NCBI GenBank assembly: GCA_958415665.1
Contig: CATYZK010000015.1
Location: 1 to 45,464, forward strand
DNA length: 45,464 nucleotides
Reading direction: 5' to 3'
Source of the DNA: an uncultured Collinsella sp.
Lineage (GTDB): Bacteria; Actinomycetota; Coriobacteriia; Coriobacteriales; Coriobacteriaceae
Under the pieces are notes generated by a model. That model searched no databases. It was given only the letters and a program-made list of their open reading frames with translations, and was not told the DNA's origin. This document shows, piece by piece, positions 1-10,101 of the stretch; the first letter of the stretch is position 1; the number at the start of each line of letters is the position of its first letter. Made by a program: the position numbers and the translations under genes.

Positions 1-150
1 TGTCCATCCTCGCAGTATCCGGTTCTCAAGGTGCACGCCTGGCGGCTGGTCCGGTTCGACCGGGCCGCGCGGCAAGGAGATATATTGCCAGACCGGAGGG
101 CCCCCGTGGGCGGGAATCTGGGCGTACACATTTCCTACACATATTGAAAC
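1..150 (-). other. Possible rRNA operon leader or spacer fragment
   Basis: Read on the minus strand, positions 30 to 13 give CTTGAGAACCGGATACTG, which resembles the 'TTGAGAAC..GATAGTG' block that precedes 16S or 23S rRNA in many actinobacteria. It follows a GC-rich hairpin-forming stretch around 60-115. No rRNA gene is inside the window; it would lie left of position 1. The identification rests on motif memory only. No protein-coding sequence is evident between 1 and 218. Confidence 0.35.
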
Positions 151-218
151 CCTGTTTACGTTTGCCAGCCGTTCTCTACCGCTCACCGAGGGTCTCTTTA
201 TAGAGAAGCGTTATATGG

Positions 219-1619
219 CTAAAGCTGGTAGGCTCCCCTAGCCAAGGCACAGCCGGCATCGAGCAACTCATCGCGCTCCTCCACCGAGAACCCCTCGGCG
301 TATACGCGAACCACCGGTTCGGTCCCGCTGGGGCGGATCAGCAACCAGGTGTCATCCTCGAATGCCAAACGTAAACCATCCATATGGCTTACAGCCTGCG
401 GCGCCTTGCCGCAAATCGATTTAGGATTCATGCCAGGAAGCAGCGTTCGCAGCGATTCGGCGTCTTCGGCCTCAAGGCGCAAATCGCGACGCCCATAGCT
501 CGTCTTACCAAAACTGTCCTCGAGCTGATCGACCAAAACGCCCAAGGGCGCGCCCGTCTTTGCCATAAGCTCACACAGAATCAGACAAGCAAGGATTCCA
601 TCACGCTCGGGCATATGCGCGGCGATGCCGATACCGCCGGCCTCCTCGCCTCCCATGAGGACGCCGCCCTTCTTCATCTCTGCAGCTATATATTTGAAAC
701 CGACCGGCTTAACGGTCACACGACAGCCAAGCGCCTCAGCAATGCGGCGCACGAGCGTCGAGCACGAGAGATTGACGACGACACGCCCCTCCAAATTGCG
801 GAATTGAACGAGGTCGCCCAAAACAAGCGCCATGATTTGATGCGGATGAATATATCTTCCGCGTTCGTCGACCGCGCCGATACGGTCGGCATCGCCGTCG
901 GTCACCAGGCCCGCGCACGCCCCGTCCTCGACAACCGCACGCTCGCAAGCGTCCACCCACGGCTCAACAGGGTCGGGGCAGATGTCCTCTTGACCGGACG
1001 ACTGTCCGGCATGAATCTCGTGCACCTCGACGCCTAGCTCCCGCAGCAAGTCGGCAAGATATCCCTGGGCCGCGCCGCCCATGGGGTCAACTACCACACG
1101 CAGGTGAGCGGCTCGAATGGCCTCGGCATCGACAAACGATGCCGAGGCCTGCATATAGTCAGGAATAATATCCGCGGTACGATAGCGTTCCTCGATCCCC
1201 ATCGGCTCGGGGGCCATGGTCTCTTCGAGCTCTTCGATGACATCCTGATTGGCCGTTGAGCCATCTCCCATGCGTAGTTTAAGGCACAGATACCCCTGCG
1301 GATGATGGGACCCCGTCACCATGAGCGCACCGCAGGCCTCGCCGTCATACGCCGCCGCCCACGTAAGGGCGGGGGTCGGGACAGGCCGAGATGCGAGCAC
1401 TGCGTCCAATCCGTGAGCCGCAAGCACGCCTGCCGCAAGCTCGGCGAACTCGCGCGCCTGCGGCCGGGTGTCGAACCCTATATATACCGTTTTGCCGGGA
1501 TTGATCTTTTGCCACAGCTCGCCGACGGCATCGGCAATGCGGGCAACGTTGTCGGCGGTAAAGTCGTCGTCGACGCGGGCGCGCCAACCGTCAGTTCCAA
1601 AATGAATTATCGCGCACAC
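219..1619 (-). CDS. Phosphoglucomutase/phosphomannomutase family protein
   Basis: An alpha-D-phosphohexomutase, which moves a phosphate between C1 and C6 of a hexose (or hexosamine) in the cytoplasm. With the GTG start at 1619 the protein has 466 residues, normal for the family. Visible motifs in order are FGTDGW at the N-terminus, the phosphoserine loop TGSHHP (Ser about 104), the metal-binding DGDADR, the sugar-binding GGEEAGG, and the phosphate-binding RPSGTEP near the C-terminus. GTG 1619 is preferred because GAGGTG lies 7 nt upstream; the frame stays open to 1703 but those residues do not resemble the family. A weak 5-bp hairpin (193-206) follows the stop. Substrate preference cannot be read from the sequence. 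Confidence 0.9.
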   Translation of the reverse strand: MCAIIHFGTDGWRARVDDDFTADNVARIADAVGELWQKINPGKTVYIGFDTRPQAREFAELAAGVLAAHGLDAVLASRPVPTPALTWAAAYDGEACGALMVTGSHHPQGYLCLKLRMGDGSTANQDVIEELEETMAPEPMGIEERYRTADIIPDYMQASASFVDAEAIRAAHLRVVVDPMGGAAQGYLADLLRELGVEVHEIHAGQSSGQEDICPDPVEPWVDACERAVVEDGACAGLVTDGDADRIGAVDERGRYIHPHQIMALVLGDLVQFRNLEGRVVVNLSCSTLVRRIAEALGCRVTVKPVGFKYIAAEMKKGGVLMGGEEAGGIGIAAHMPERDGILACLILCELMAKTGAPLGVLVDQLEDSFGKTSYGRRDLRLEAEDAESLRTLLPGMNPKSICGKAPQAVSHMDGLRLAFEDDTWLLIRPSGTEPVVRVYAEGFSVEERDELLDAGCALARGAYQL

Positions 1620-1745
1620 GCGCAGACACCTCACAGTGTTTGGATCATGGTACGCATGGGGTATACCCGCAACGCTCGCCCAGCAACCTGCCAAAACCGG
1701 CATTCACCATTTGGGCAAACGCTACCGGCGATGTGCAAGCAATAA

Positions 1746-1771
1746 AAAACCGCCCCGTATGGGGCGGTTTT
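1746..1771 (-). terminator. Intrinsic terminator of the methyltransferase gene
   Basis: An 11-bp stem (1746-1756 with 1761-1771, 4-nt loop) is followed on the minus strand by a T-rich run. It begins 6 nt after the stop codon of the methyltransferase gene. Confidence 0.8.
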
Positions 1772-1776
1772 GAACC

Positions 1777-2670
1777 TTATATATCCAGCGCCTCGGCCAT
1801 CGCCGCCGTGGTGATCGCCGTGGTTCCACAGCAACTGCCCACCATTGCGGCACCGGCGTGTCTCCATTCGATGCAAGCGCGCGCGAAGGCTTCGGGGTTC
1901 TCGCGCCACACAGGGCCATCCTGAGTTTGGACCGGATCGCCCACGTTGGGGCGTACCGTGACGGGCGTAGTCGCCGATGCAACCATCCTGGGCACCGCCA
2001 CGTTCGCGGCCGCAAGTGAACAGCAGTTAACGCCAACCGAGTTTGCGCCGTGCTTTTCGGCGTACAAAACGGCAGCCTCGATGTTGAGGCCATCGCCTAG
2101 CAGGTCGCCTTTATCGTCAACGACAAAACTCACCAAAACAGGCATGCCGTCGGCGGCATCCTGGGCGCCGGCAAGCATGGGCTGCAAATTACGGATAGAC
2201 GTCACCGTTTCGATCAGCAGACCGTCAACGCCAGCATTGAGCAGGGCGTATGCCTGCTCTCGCGAAATGCCTCGGATTTCTCGATATTCGGCAGAGTCTT
2301 CGGCAAACCACTCAATGCCGATCGGGCCCATCGAGCCCAGCAGCAGCTGAGGGTGCGCCTGGCGCGCATCGTCGACGGCACCGCGATTGACCTCAGCCAC
2401 GGACGGCGTAATCTGATCTTGCTTGAGGGCATAGCTTGATGCCTGAAAGGTATTAGTAATGAGCACCTGCGCACCGGCGGCGACATACAGGCGATGGATA
2501 CGAGAAACAGTCTGCGGCTCGGCAAGGTTCCAAAACGCCGGTGGGATGTCGGCAGCGTCGTATTCACTCATCAGCACGCTGCCCATGGGGCCCTGCGTCA
2601 ACAGGGTCTCGCTCGACATGCGGCGCATAAGTTCCTCGCCGCCGGGGCGGTTGTAATAACTCGTATCCAT
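1777..2670 (-). CDS. Homocysteine S-methyltransferase family protein
   Basis: A Pfam S-methyl_trans type TIM barrel of up to 297 residues, resembling MmuM or the N-terminal domain of MetH. Members use zinc to activate homocysteine and transfer a methyl group, giving methionine. The three zinc cysteines are visible: Cys216 in GVNCC and Cys280/Cys281 in GSCCGT. The N-terminal GPMGS replaces the usual DGAMGT. Start ATG 2670 has a poor ribosome site; ATG 2628 has GAGGAA 4 nt upstream and may be the true start (283 residues). It starts 12 nt after the DtxR/MntR regulator, so the two are probably co-transcribed. The methyl donor is not clear from the sequence. Confidence 0.85.
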   Translation of the reverse strand: MDTSYYNRPGGEELMRRMSSETLLTQGPMGSVLMSEYDAADIPPAFWNLAEPQTVSRIHRLYVAAGAQVLITNTFQASSYALKQDQITPSVAEVNRGAVDDARQAHPQLLLGSMGPIGIEWFAEDSAEYREIRGISREQAYALLNAGVDGLLIETVTSIRNLQPMLAGAQDAADGMPVLVSFVVDDKGDLLGDGLNIEAAVLYAEKHGANSVGVNCCSLAAANVAVPRMVASATTPVTVRPNVGDPVQTQDGPVWRENPEAFARACIEWRHAGAAMVGSCCGTTAITTAAMAEALDI

Positions 2671-2682
2671 ATATGTGTTTCG

Positions 2683-3105
2683 CTATTCCTCGACGCTGAT
2701 TCCCTGTTTTTCGAGATAGGCGAGCCAGCGGCTCATCGTGTCCTCGGAAAGCGCATGTTCCATCATGCACGCCTCGGAATCGGCACGCTCAAAATCGACG
2801 CCGAGCTCCTGGACCAAAAACGTGCGGACAAGGCGATGACGGTACCAGATAGCCGTGCCGACCTCGCGACCACGGTCGGTCAGGATGACCTTACCGTAAT
2901 GCGATTGCTCGACAAGCTCGGACGCCTTAAGCGCCGAAACTGCCTTATTGACCGATGCCTTGGAGACACCAAGACGCTGCGCGATGTCGACCGATCGCAC
3001 GCCACTGGTCTCCCCTTCTTCGCTTTCGATGCGAACCATGCACTCCAAGTAGTCTTCGTTCGCCACCGTTAGGTGCAGCTCGCGCGAGCTATTTGTCGTA
3101 TCCAT
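2683..3105 (-). CDS. DtxR/MntR-family metal-dependent regulator
   Basis: A 140-residue winged-helix repressor of the DtxR/MntR family, lacking the C-terminal SH3-like domain of long DtxR proteins. The helix-turn-helix is around residues 38-60 and the dimerisation region with metal ligands is in the C-terminal half. Ligand candidates are Asp18 and Glu21 (as in MntR), His90, and the Cys113-x-x-Glu116-His117 pattern, where Cys is DtxR/IdeR-like and MntR would have Glu. The metal (Mn or Fe) is therefore undecided. GGAAGG lies just upstream of the ATG. The gene is divergent from pepT, with a 20-bp palindrome between them that is a candidate operator. Confidence 0.85.
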   Translation of the reverse strand: MDTTNSSRELHLTVANEDYLECMVRIESEEGETSGVRSVDIAQRLGVSKASVNKAVSALKASELVEQSHYGKVILTDRGREVGTAIWYRHRLVRTFLVQELGVDFERADSEACMMEHALSEDTMSRWLAYLEKQGISVEE

Positions 3106-3158
3106 GACCTTCCGTCCCTTCTGCGTTCAAAGGCTGATTCTACCCCATCCAAGCGTCG

Positions 3159-3187
3159 CGGTATGCCGTGGCATACCGTGCTAGAGT
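3159..3187 (+). promoter_or_regulatory. Palindromic operator and extended -10 of pepT
   Basis: Positions 3159-3178 form a perfect 9-2-9 inverted repeat (CGGTATGCC, GT, GGCATACCG). It is followed directly by TGCTAGAGT (3179-3187), which reads as an extended -10 element 38 nt before the pepT ATG. The palindrome would cover the -35/spacer region, so a bound protein should repress. The neighbouring DtxR/MntR regulator is the obvious candidate ligand, but this is inference. Confidence 0.5.
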
Positions 3188-3225
3188 TCTTGTTGCACAC
3201 GACGACCAAGATTGGAGCGGTCCTT

Positions 3226-4473
3226 ATGGAAAACAAGACCACGAACCCCGACGTCCTTGAGCGCTTTTTGCGCTACGTCCAAATCAACACGCAATCCGAG
3301 GATGCAAACTGCGACCAGGTGCCTTCGAGCACCGTTCAATTTGACCTTGCCAACATCCTGGCCGAGGAGCTGCGCGAGCTCGGCGCGGCCGATGCCCATG
3401 TGACCGAGCATGCCTACGTCTGCGCGCATATTCCTGCGAGCGCGGGCGCGGAGGACAAGCCCGCCCTGGGCCTGATCGCACACCTCGACACCACCGAGGT
3501 TGCGCCGGGCGCCGGCGTGAAGCCGCATATTGTGCACTACGAAGGCGGCGACCTGGTCTGCGGTACTGTTGACGGCAAGCCCGTGGCAATGAGCACCGCC
3601 AAGCTTCCCGCCCTGAACGACCTTGTGGGTGAGGACTTGGTCTGCAGCGACGGCACCACGCTGCTGGGCGCCGACGACAAGGCCGGCGTCGCCGAGATCA
3701 TGGCACTTGTCGCGCGTATCGCTCAGGACCCCTCGCTGCCCCACCCCGCACTCGGCATTTGTTTTTGCCCGGACGAGGAGATCGGTCACGGCGCCGAGCT
3801 GTTGGACATCGAGGCCTTTGGCTGCAAGTACGCCTACACGGTCGACGGCGGTCCCATTGGCGAGCTGGAGTGGGAGTGCTTTAACGCCGCCGAGGCAACC
3901 GTTCGCTTTGAGGGCCAGTCCATCCATCCCGGTGACGCCAAGGGCCGCATGGTCAACGCGGGCAATCTGTTCTGCGACTTTAACGCGCTGCTCCCTTATG
4001 CGCAGCGCCCGGAATACACCGAGGGCTACGAGGGCTTCTATCATCTTGAGGGCGTGTCTGCAACCGTCGACCACGCTACGGCGCGCTATATCGTTCGCGA
4101 CCACGACGCGGCAAAGTTCCAGCAGAAGCTCGCGCTGATTGATTCCGCCGCAGCCCTGCTCAACCAGCGCCTGGGCGAGGAACTCGTGACGGTCGAGGTC
4201 AAGCAGCAGTACCGCAACATGGCCGAGATCGTGCGCGACTATCCCGAGCTGATTGATGTCGCTAAGGAAGCCTACTTTGCTTGCGGCGTTGAGCCCCAGG
4301 TGCTGCCGATTCGCGGCGGCACCGACGGCGCGCAGCTCTCGTTCCGCGGTCTACCCTGCCCCAACCTCTCTACCGGCGGCTATTGCTACCACGGCGTCAA
4401 CGAGTTTGTCCCGGTCAACTCGCTCGTCAAGATGACCGACGTCCTCCAGGAACTCGTCGCCCGCTTTGCATAA
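3226..4473 (+). CDS. pepT: Peptidase T (tripeptidase)
   Basis: An M20B metallopeptidase that removes the N-terminal residue from tripeptides in the cytoplasm; 415 residues, close to the family norm. Visible motifs are AHLDTT (His86, Asp88 zinc ligands), DDKAGVAEI (bridging Asp), DEEIGHGA (catalytic Glu and ligand), TVDGG, and the C-terminal RGGTDG and YHG segments. Start ATG 3226 is chosen for the GGAGCGG site upstream and for the family-like N-terminus; the frame is open further upstream but unlike the family. It is monocistronic, with a strong terminator 25 nt after the stop. Confidence 0.93.
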   Translation: MENKTTNPDVLERFLRYVQINTQSEDANCDQVPSSTVQFDLANILAEELRELGAADAHVTEHAYVCAHIPASAGAEDKPALGLIAHLDTTEVAPGAGVKPHIVHYEGGDLVCGTVDGKPVAMSTAKLPALNDLVGEDLVCSDGTTLLGADDKAGVAEIMALVARIAQDPSLPHPALGICFCPDEEIGHGAELLDIEAFGCKYAYTVDGGPIGELEWECFNAAEATVRFEGQSIHPGDAKGRMVNAGNLFCDFNALLPYAQRPEYTEGYEGFYHLEGVSATVDHATARYIVRDHDAAKFQQKLALIDSAAALLNQRLGEELVTVEVKQQYRNMAEIVRDYPELIDVAKEAYFACGVEPQVLPIRGGTDGAQLSFRGLPCPNLSTGGYCYHGVNEFVPVNSLVKMTDVLQELVARFA

Positions 4474-4497
4474 GCTTGGCCGCTCAAGCCTAAATGA

Positions 4498-4536
4498 CAA
4501 ACCGCCCCGTCCTCTACAGAGAACGGGGCGGTTTTT
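4498..4536 (+). terminator. Intrinsic terminator of pepT
   Basis: A 10-bp GC-rich stem (4501-4510 with 4523-4532) flanked by AAA and a run of five T, directly after pepT. The A-tract on the left side could let it work weakly in the other direction too. Confidence 0.85.
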
Positions 4537-4553
4537 GATGCAGGGGAGTAGTA

Positions 4554-4726
4554 AGCACCGCAGGTTGAGCCAACGTCAGCGAGCGACGTCCAAGGCGAAC
4601 AAGTTGGCATGAAAAAGGCAGGGCATTGACCTTCTGGTCATGCCCTGCCTTTTGAATGACAAATTGTCGCCTTGGGCGGCGCACAGCGTCGAGCCGTTAC
4701 GGCGTTTGGTAAAACGCCGTAACTTA
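4554..4726 (+). repeat. Structured intergenic repeat, copy A
   Basis: One of three related elements (others at 19977-20150 and 40782-40958), all in the same window orientation. It begins with GCAGGTTGAG and ends with the hairpin GTTACGGCGTTT/AAACGCCGTAAC. The outer stem here is CCAAGGCGA/TCGCCTTGG. The inner arm is a fully paired 10-bp stem (4617-4626 with 4640-4649) followed by T runs on both strands, so this copy may also terminate lytR-type transcripts. Its right end covers the stop codon of the LCP gene. Function unknown; RNA or DNA element not decided. Confidence 0.75.
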
Positions 4727-5953
4727 ATAGTTTGCTTCGTAGCCGTTGCCGTCGCCGGTGGGCTCTTCGTAGTAGTCCGAATCGCTCGAATCGTTTGAGT
4801 CATCGGAATCGTCAGAGCTGACCGATGAGGTTGCGGTGCCGTTGGCGTAATCGTCGGACGTGTTGCTGTTGAGGTCGCCAATCGTGGAGCTGGTACCATC
4901 GGACAGGCCCATGGTATTGGGGCCCTTGGGATCCTTACCAGCGTCGACGCGCGCCATCATTTCCTTGAGCTCATCCTCGTAGACAAAGACGTAGCTCACG
5001 CCGTCAATCATGGTGCTGTCATCGGCGTACGAAGGCAGGTTGGCCGAATAGATGCCATCAACATCCATGCCGCGCATGGCATTGACCGTGGAGACGATGT
5101 CCTGAACGCTCATGTCGGTCACAAGCATATCGGACAGCGAATTGACCAGGTCGAAGACCTTGGTGGCATCGAAGTTGTTGAGGATCTGGTTGGCAAGGGC
5201 ACCAAGCACCTGACGCTGATGACGCATGCGCGTGTAGTCGCCATCGGCATAGGTGTAGCGGCAACGGGCATAGGTAAGGGCGGTCGCGCCATCCATGTGC
5301 TGCTGACCGGCGGTAATCTTGATGTCCAAGTGCTCAGGGTCGTCAACATCGTCGGTTGCGTTAATGTCGATACCGCCGACCGAATCAATCAACGACTGCA
5401 TACCATCGAAGCTGACCTCGGCATAGTGCGAAATCTGCACGCCGCACAGCTCATTGACAGCCTGGACCATGGCCTCGGCGCCGCCGTAGGTATGGCATGC
5501 GTTGATCTTCATGGTCGAACCGTTGTAGACGACCTTGGTATCACGCGGGATGGAGATGAGCGTCGCCTGCTTTTGCGTGGGGTCGATGCGCGCCAGGATA
5601 ATCGAGTCGGCGCGGTACGTATCCTCGCCCGGACGCCCGTCGGTGCCAAGGAGCAGCACGTAGAACGGGTCCTTGGCCTCGTCGGTATCGACCAGGATCT
5701 GGCGCAGGTTGTCGGTAATGACGTTGGAATCGCCGAGCTTGCCCATAATGGTGGCAAACCACAGGCCGGCGGCAGTCGTTGCGCTCAGCAGCACGCCGAG
5801 CACGGCGATGAGCGCGACGCGACGAACCGTGTGGCCGCGACGGCGCTGACGGGCGCGCTCGGAGTAGCGGGCGACGTTATCGCGGCTATAGATCTTGGCC
5901 TGCGCACCGGTCGAGGGTCTTCGGGATTCCGCAAGGGGCTTTTTCTTAAACAT
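4724..5953 (-). CDS. LytR-CpsA-Psr (LCP) family cell-wall glycopolymer ligase
   Basis: A membrane-anchored phosphotransferase family that links teichoic-acid-like or capsular glycopolymers to peptidoglycan. About 409 residues: basic cytoplasmic N-terminus, one membrane segment near residues 45-70, then the extracellular LCP domain. Typical motifs are LLLGTDGR, RADSIILARIDP and SIPRDTKV, carrying the arginines that bind the pyrophosphate lipid. The last 60 residues are a low-complexity Ser/Asp tail. ATG 5953 is chosen; a TTG two codons upstream is possible. It follows murA by 12 nt, so they form a cell-wall pair. The stop codon lies inside repeat copy A. Confidence 0.88.
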   Translation of the reverse strand: MFKKKPLAESRRPSTGAQAKIYSRDNVARYSERARQRRRGHTVRRVALIAVLGVLLSATTAAGLWFATIMGKLGDSNVITDNLRQILVDTDEAKDPFYVLLLGTDGRPGEDTYRADSIILARIDPTQKQATLISIPRDTKVVYNGSTMKINACHTYGGAEAMVQAVNELCGVQISHYAEVSFDGMQSLIDSVGGIDINATDDVDDPEHLDIKITAGQQHMDGATALTYARCRYTYADGDYTRMRHQRQVLGALANQILNNFDATKVFDLVNSLSDMLVTDMSVQDIVSTVNAMRGMDVDGIYSANLPSYADDSTMIDGVSYVFVYEDELKEMMARVDAGKDPKGPNTMGLSDGTSSTIGDLNSNTSDDYANGTATSSVSSDDSDDSNDSSDSDYYEEPTGDGNGYEANY

Positions 5954-5965
5954 AGGCAACCTGCA

Positions 5966-7249
5966 TTAGTAGATGACGGGATCGGGAACAGTAGCGTGCT
6001 CGACGTGAGCGCCAAGCGCCTGCAGCTTTTCGACAAACTGCTCGTAGCCGCGCTTAATGTGATGAATGGCCGAGACCTCGGTCGTGCCGTCGGCAATGAG
6101 GCCGGCAACGACAAGCGCCGCGCCGCCGCGAAGATCGGGCGAGGTGACCTGGGCACCCGAGAAGCCCTTGACGCCGTGAATCATGGCGTGGTGGCTCTCG
6201 ATGCGAATATCGGCGCCCATGCGCACCAGCTCGGATGCAAACATAAAGCGATTCTCAAAGATGTTCTCGGTGATAACGGAGCTGCCGTCGGCAAGGGCGG
6301 AAAGCACCATGATCTGCGCCTGCATGTCCGTTGGGAAACCGGGGAACGGGAGTGTCTGAATATCGACCGGCTTGATGCGCTCGGCACGGTTCACATGAAC
6401 GCCATCCTCGATGCGCTCGCAATCGATACCCATGAGCTCCATCTTCTTGAGCACCATGCCCAAGTGGATGGGGCAAAAGCCCGTGACGTCGACACCGCGG
6501 TCGTCGGCCATCAACGCACCGGCAACGATAAAGGTACCGGCCTCGATGCGGTCGCCCACCACGCGATGGGTAACGGGATGCAGCTCTTCCACGCCCTCGA
6601 TGGTCACAACAGGCGTACCCGCGCCGACAATCTTGGCACCCATCTCGTTAAGCATGTTGGCGAGATCGACAATCTCGGGCTCACGGGCGGCGTTGTCGAT
6701 AACTGTGGTTCCCTGCGCGCGCACGGAGGCCATGATGAGGTTCTCGGTCGCACCGACGCTGGCGAACTCGAGCGTGACGGTGGTGCCGCGCAGGCCCTGA
6801 GGCGCATTGGCGTTGATATAGCCGTGGGCGGTATCGAACTCGACGCCCAAGGCCTCAAGACCCAAGATATGCATATCGATCTTACGAGCGCCCAGGTTGC
6901 AGCCGCCGGGCATGGCAATCTTGGCGCGATGGAAACGGCCCAGCAGGGGTCCCATCACAGCAGTGGAAGCGCGCATCTTGGCAACGAGCTCGTAGGGCGC
7001 CTCCCAAGAATCGACCTGGGAGGTATCGATCTCGAGCGTATGCTCGTCGAGAACATCGATCGTAGCACCCATGCCTTTGAGCACTTTGCCCATTACGTGG
7101 ACATCGGAAATATCGGGCACGTTCTGAAGCGTCGTCTTGCCCGGCGCCAGAAGCGTTGCCGCCATGAGTTTGAGCGCGGAGTTCTTAGCACCCGAAACGG
7201 GCACGGAGCCTCCGATGGTGTGGCCACCCTCAACGCGGATAATATCCAA
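5966..7249 (-). CDS. murA: UDP-N-acetylglucosamine 1-carboxyvinyltransferase
   Basis: Transfers enolpyruvate from PEP to UDP-GlcNAc, the first committed step of peptidoglycan synthesis; cytoplasmic. 427 residues, full length. Lys22-Asn23 in SGAKNSAL and the catalytic Cys117 in PGGCNLGAR are present; Cys at this position means fosfomycin would be expected to react. The start is TTG 7249 with GGGTAGACC just upstream. It lies directly downstream of atpC, an arrangement common in actinobacteria, with a terminator-like hairpin only 13 nt from its start codon. Confidence 0.95.
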   Translation of the reverse strand: MDIIRVEGGHTIGGSVPVSGAKNSALKLMAATLLAPGKTTLQNVPDISDVHVMGKVLKGMGATIDVLDEHTLEIDTSQVDSWEAPYELVAKMRASTAVMGPLLGRFHRAKIAMPGGCNLGARKIDMHILGLEALGVEFDTAHGYINANAPQGLRGTTVTLEFASVGATENLIMASVRAQGTTVIDNAAREPEIVDLANMLNEMGAKIVGAGTPVVTIEGVEELHPVTHRVVGDRIEAGTFIVAGALMADDRGVDVTGFCPIHLGMVLKKMELMGIDCERIEDGVHVNRAERIKPVDIQTLPFPGFPTDMQAQIMVLSALADGSSVITENIFENRFMFASELVRMGADIRIESHHAMIHGVKGFSGAQVTSPDLRGGAALVVAGLIADGTTEVSAIHHIKRGYEQFVEKLQALGAHVEHATVPDPVIY

Positions 7250-7262
7250 GGTCTACCCTTTC

Positions 7263-7301
7263 AAAAAGCATGCCCGGGGTGGCTGGGCCATCCCGGGCAT
7301 G
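7263..7301 (-). terminator. Terminator between atpC and murA
   Basis: A 10-bp stem (7269-7278 with 7292-7301) followed on the minus strand by TTTTT. It lies between the atpC stop (7338) and the murA start (7249). Since only a dozen bases remain before murA, murA must rely on read-through or on a promoter further upstream, so this may be an attenuator. Confidence 0.75.
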
Positions 7302-7337
7302 ATGTGTTCGCAAATGGTCGAACGCTAAAGCGTTTGA

Positions 7338-7730
7338 CTATTGGGCAAGCTTGAGCTTACACCATGCGATTTCATTATAGAGGTAGGCGCGGCGTGCATC
7401 ATCCTCCGACAAATTACCCAGCTTCTCTTCAAAACCTTGAATATCAGCTTTAACCTTGTCGGCGTCGACGGTCGCCAAATCGCAAGCGCGCTCGGCGAGG
7501 ACGGTCACGACATCGTCCGCAACCTGGGCATAGCCGCCGGCCACGGCAAACGTGTGGTCGACAGTGCCCATGGCCTTATCGGAAACGCGAACGTAACCGC
7601 GGTCGATCGTGCAGATTTCGCTGGAATGGGCAGGCAGAACGCCAAACTCGCCATCCGTGGACGGAATCGACACAAACGCAGCGTCGCCCTCATAGGCGCA
7701 GCTCACGGGGCACACGATGCGGATACGCAT
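7338..7730 (-). CDS. atpC: F1Fo ATP synthase epsilon subunit
   Basis: Central-stalk subunit that couples rotor to catalytic head and inhibits ATP hydrolysis. 130 residues with the beta-sandwich N-domain (DGEFGVLPAHS, GGYAQV) and a helical C-domain. Last gene of the atp operon, 3 nt after atpD, and followed by a terminator. Confidence 0.95.
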   Translation of the reverse strand: MRIRIVCPVSCAYEGDAAFVSIPSTDGEFGVLPAHSSEICTIDRGYVRVSDKAMGTVDHTFAVAGGYAQVADDVVTVLAERACDLATVDADKVKADIQGFEEKLGNLSEDDARRAYLYNEIAWCKLKLAQ

Positions 7731-7733
7731 AAC

Positions 7734-9187
<1,454 letters not shown>

Positions 9188-9188
<1 letters not shown>

Positions 9189-10096
9189 TACTGTTCCTCC
9201 AATGCTGAGGCTCCGCCGACGATCTCGTTGATCTCGGTCGTGATCGAAGCCTGGCGCACGCGACTATACGTGCGGGTAAGGGTCGAGATGATCGCGGTGG
9301 CGTTTTCCGTCGCGGAGTGCATGGCCTTGCGGCGTGCACCCTGCTCGGCGGCCGCCGAATCGATCAGGGCCTGGTAGATGACCGTCAGGATATAAGACGG
9401 CACAAGCTTGCCGAGAACATGCTCGGGAGAGGGCACGAACTCGAACGTGGACGAGATGCGCTTAGGGGCGTCGGTCTCGTTCTTACGCGGACCGTGGGCC
9501 ATAGCGATCATCTCGGGGTCGAGCGGCAACAGATGCTCGACGCGAAGCTCCTGATCCACGCGGTTCTTGGCGTGGTGGTAGACAAGCTCGACACGGTCAA
9601 GCTCACCGGCACGATACGCATCGCAGATATGAGAGGAGATCATGCGGGCCTGATTGAAATCGGGCTCAGAGGAGTTGCCCTCAAAGTGCATGACAACGTT
9701 TGCGCGGTCACGGAAATACGTGGCCGTCTTACGCCCACACGCGATGATCTCGCACTCGATGCCGTCGTTCGCCCAAGAAGCGGCGAGCTTTTCGGCCGTG
9801 CGCTCCACCGTCGTATTGAAACCGCCGGCAAGGCCGCGGTCCGAGGCAATGACGACAATCAGGCCATGCTTGACGCTCTCATGCTTCTGCAGCATGGGAT
9901 CTGTGCCCGAACAGGAGGCGTCGCCGGCGACCGTCAACATAACGTCGGTCAGCGCCTCCTTATAGGGCTCGGCCTGCTTGGAGCGATCGAGGGCACGACG
10001 GATCTTGGCCGTAGAGACCATCTCCATCGTGCGCGTGATCTGCTTGGTCGTGGTAACCGAGGAGATTCGCTTCTTAATGTCGCGAAGGTTGGCCAT
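9188..10096 (-). CDS. atpG: F1Fo ATP synthase gamma subunit
   Basis: Rotor shaft of F1. 302 residues, with the characteristic N-terminal helix (IKKRISSVTTTKQITRTMEMV) interrupted here as segments 7-27 and the C-terminal helix (ARRKAMHSATENA) that together form the coiled coil. Five bases separate it from atpA; it is coupled to atpD. Confidence 0.96.
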
Positions 10097-10101
10097 AGGG
10101 C

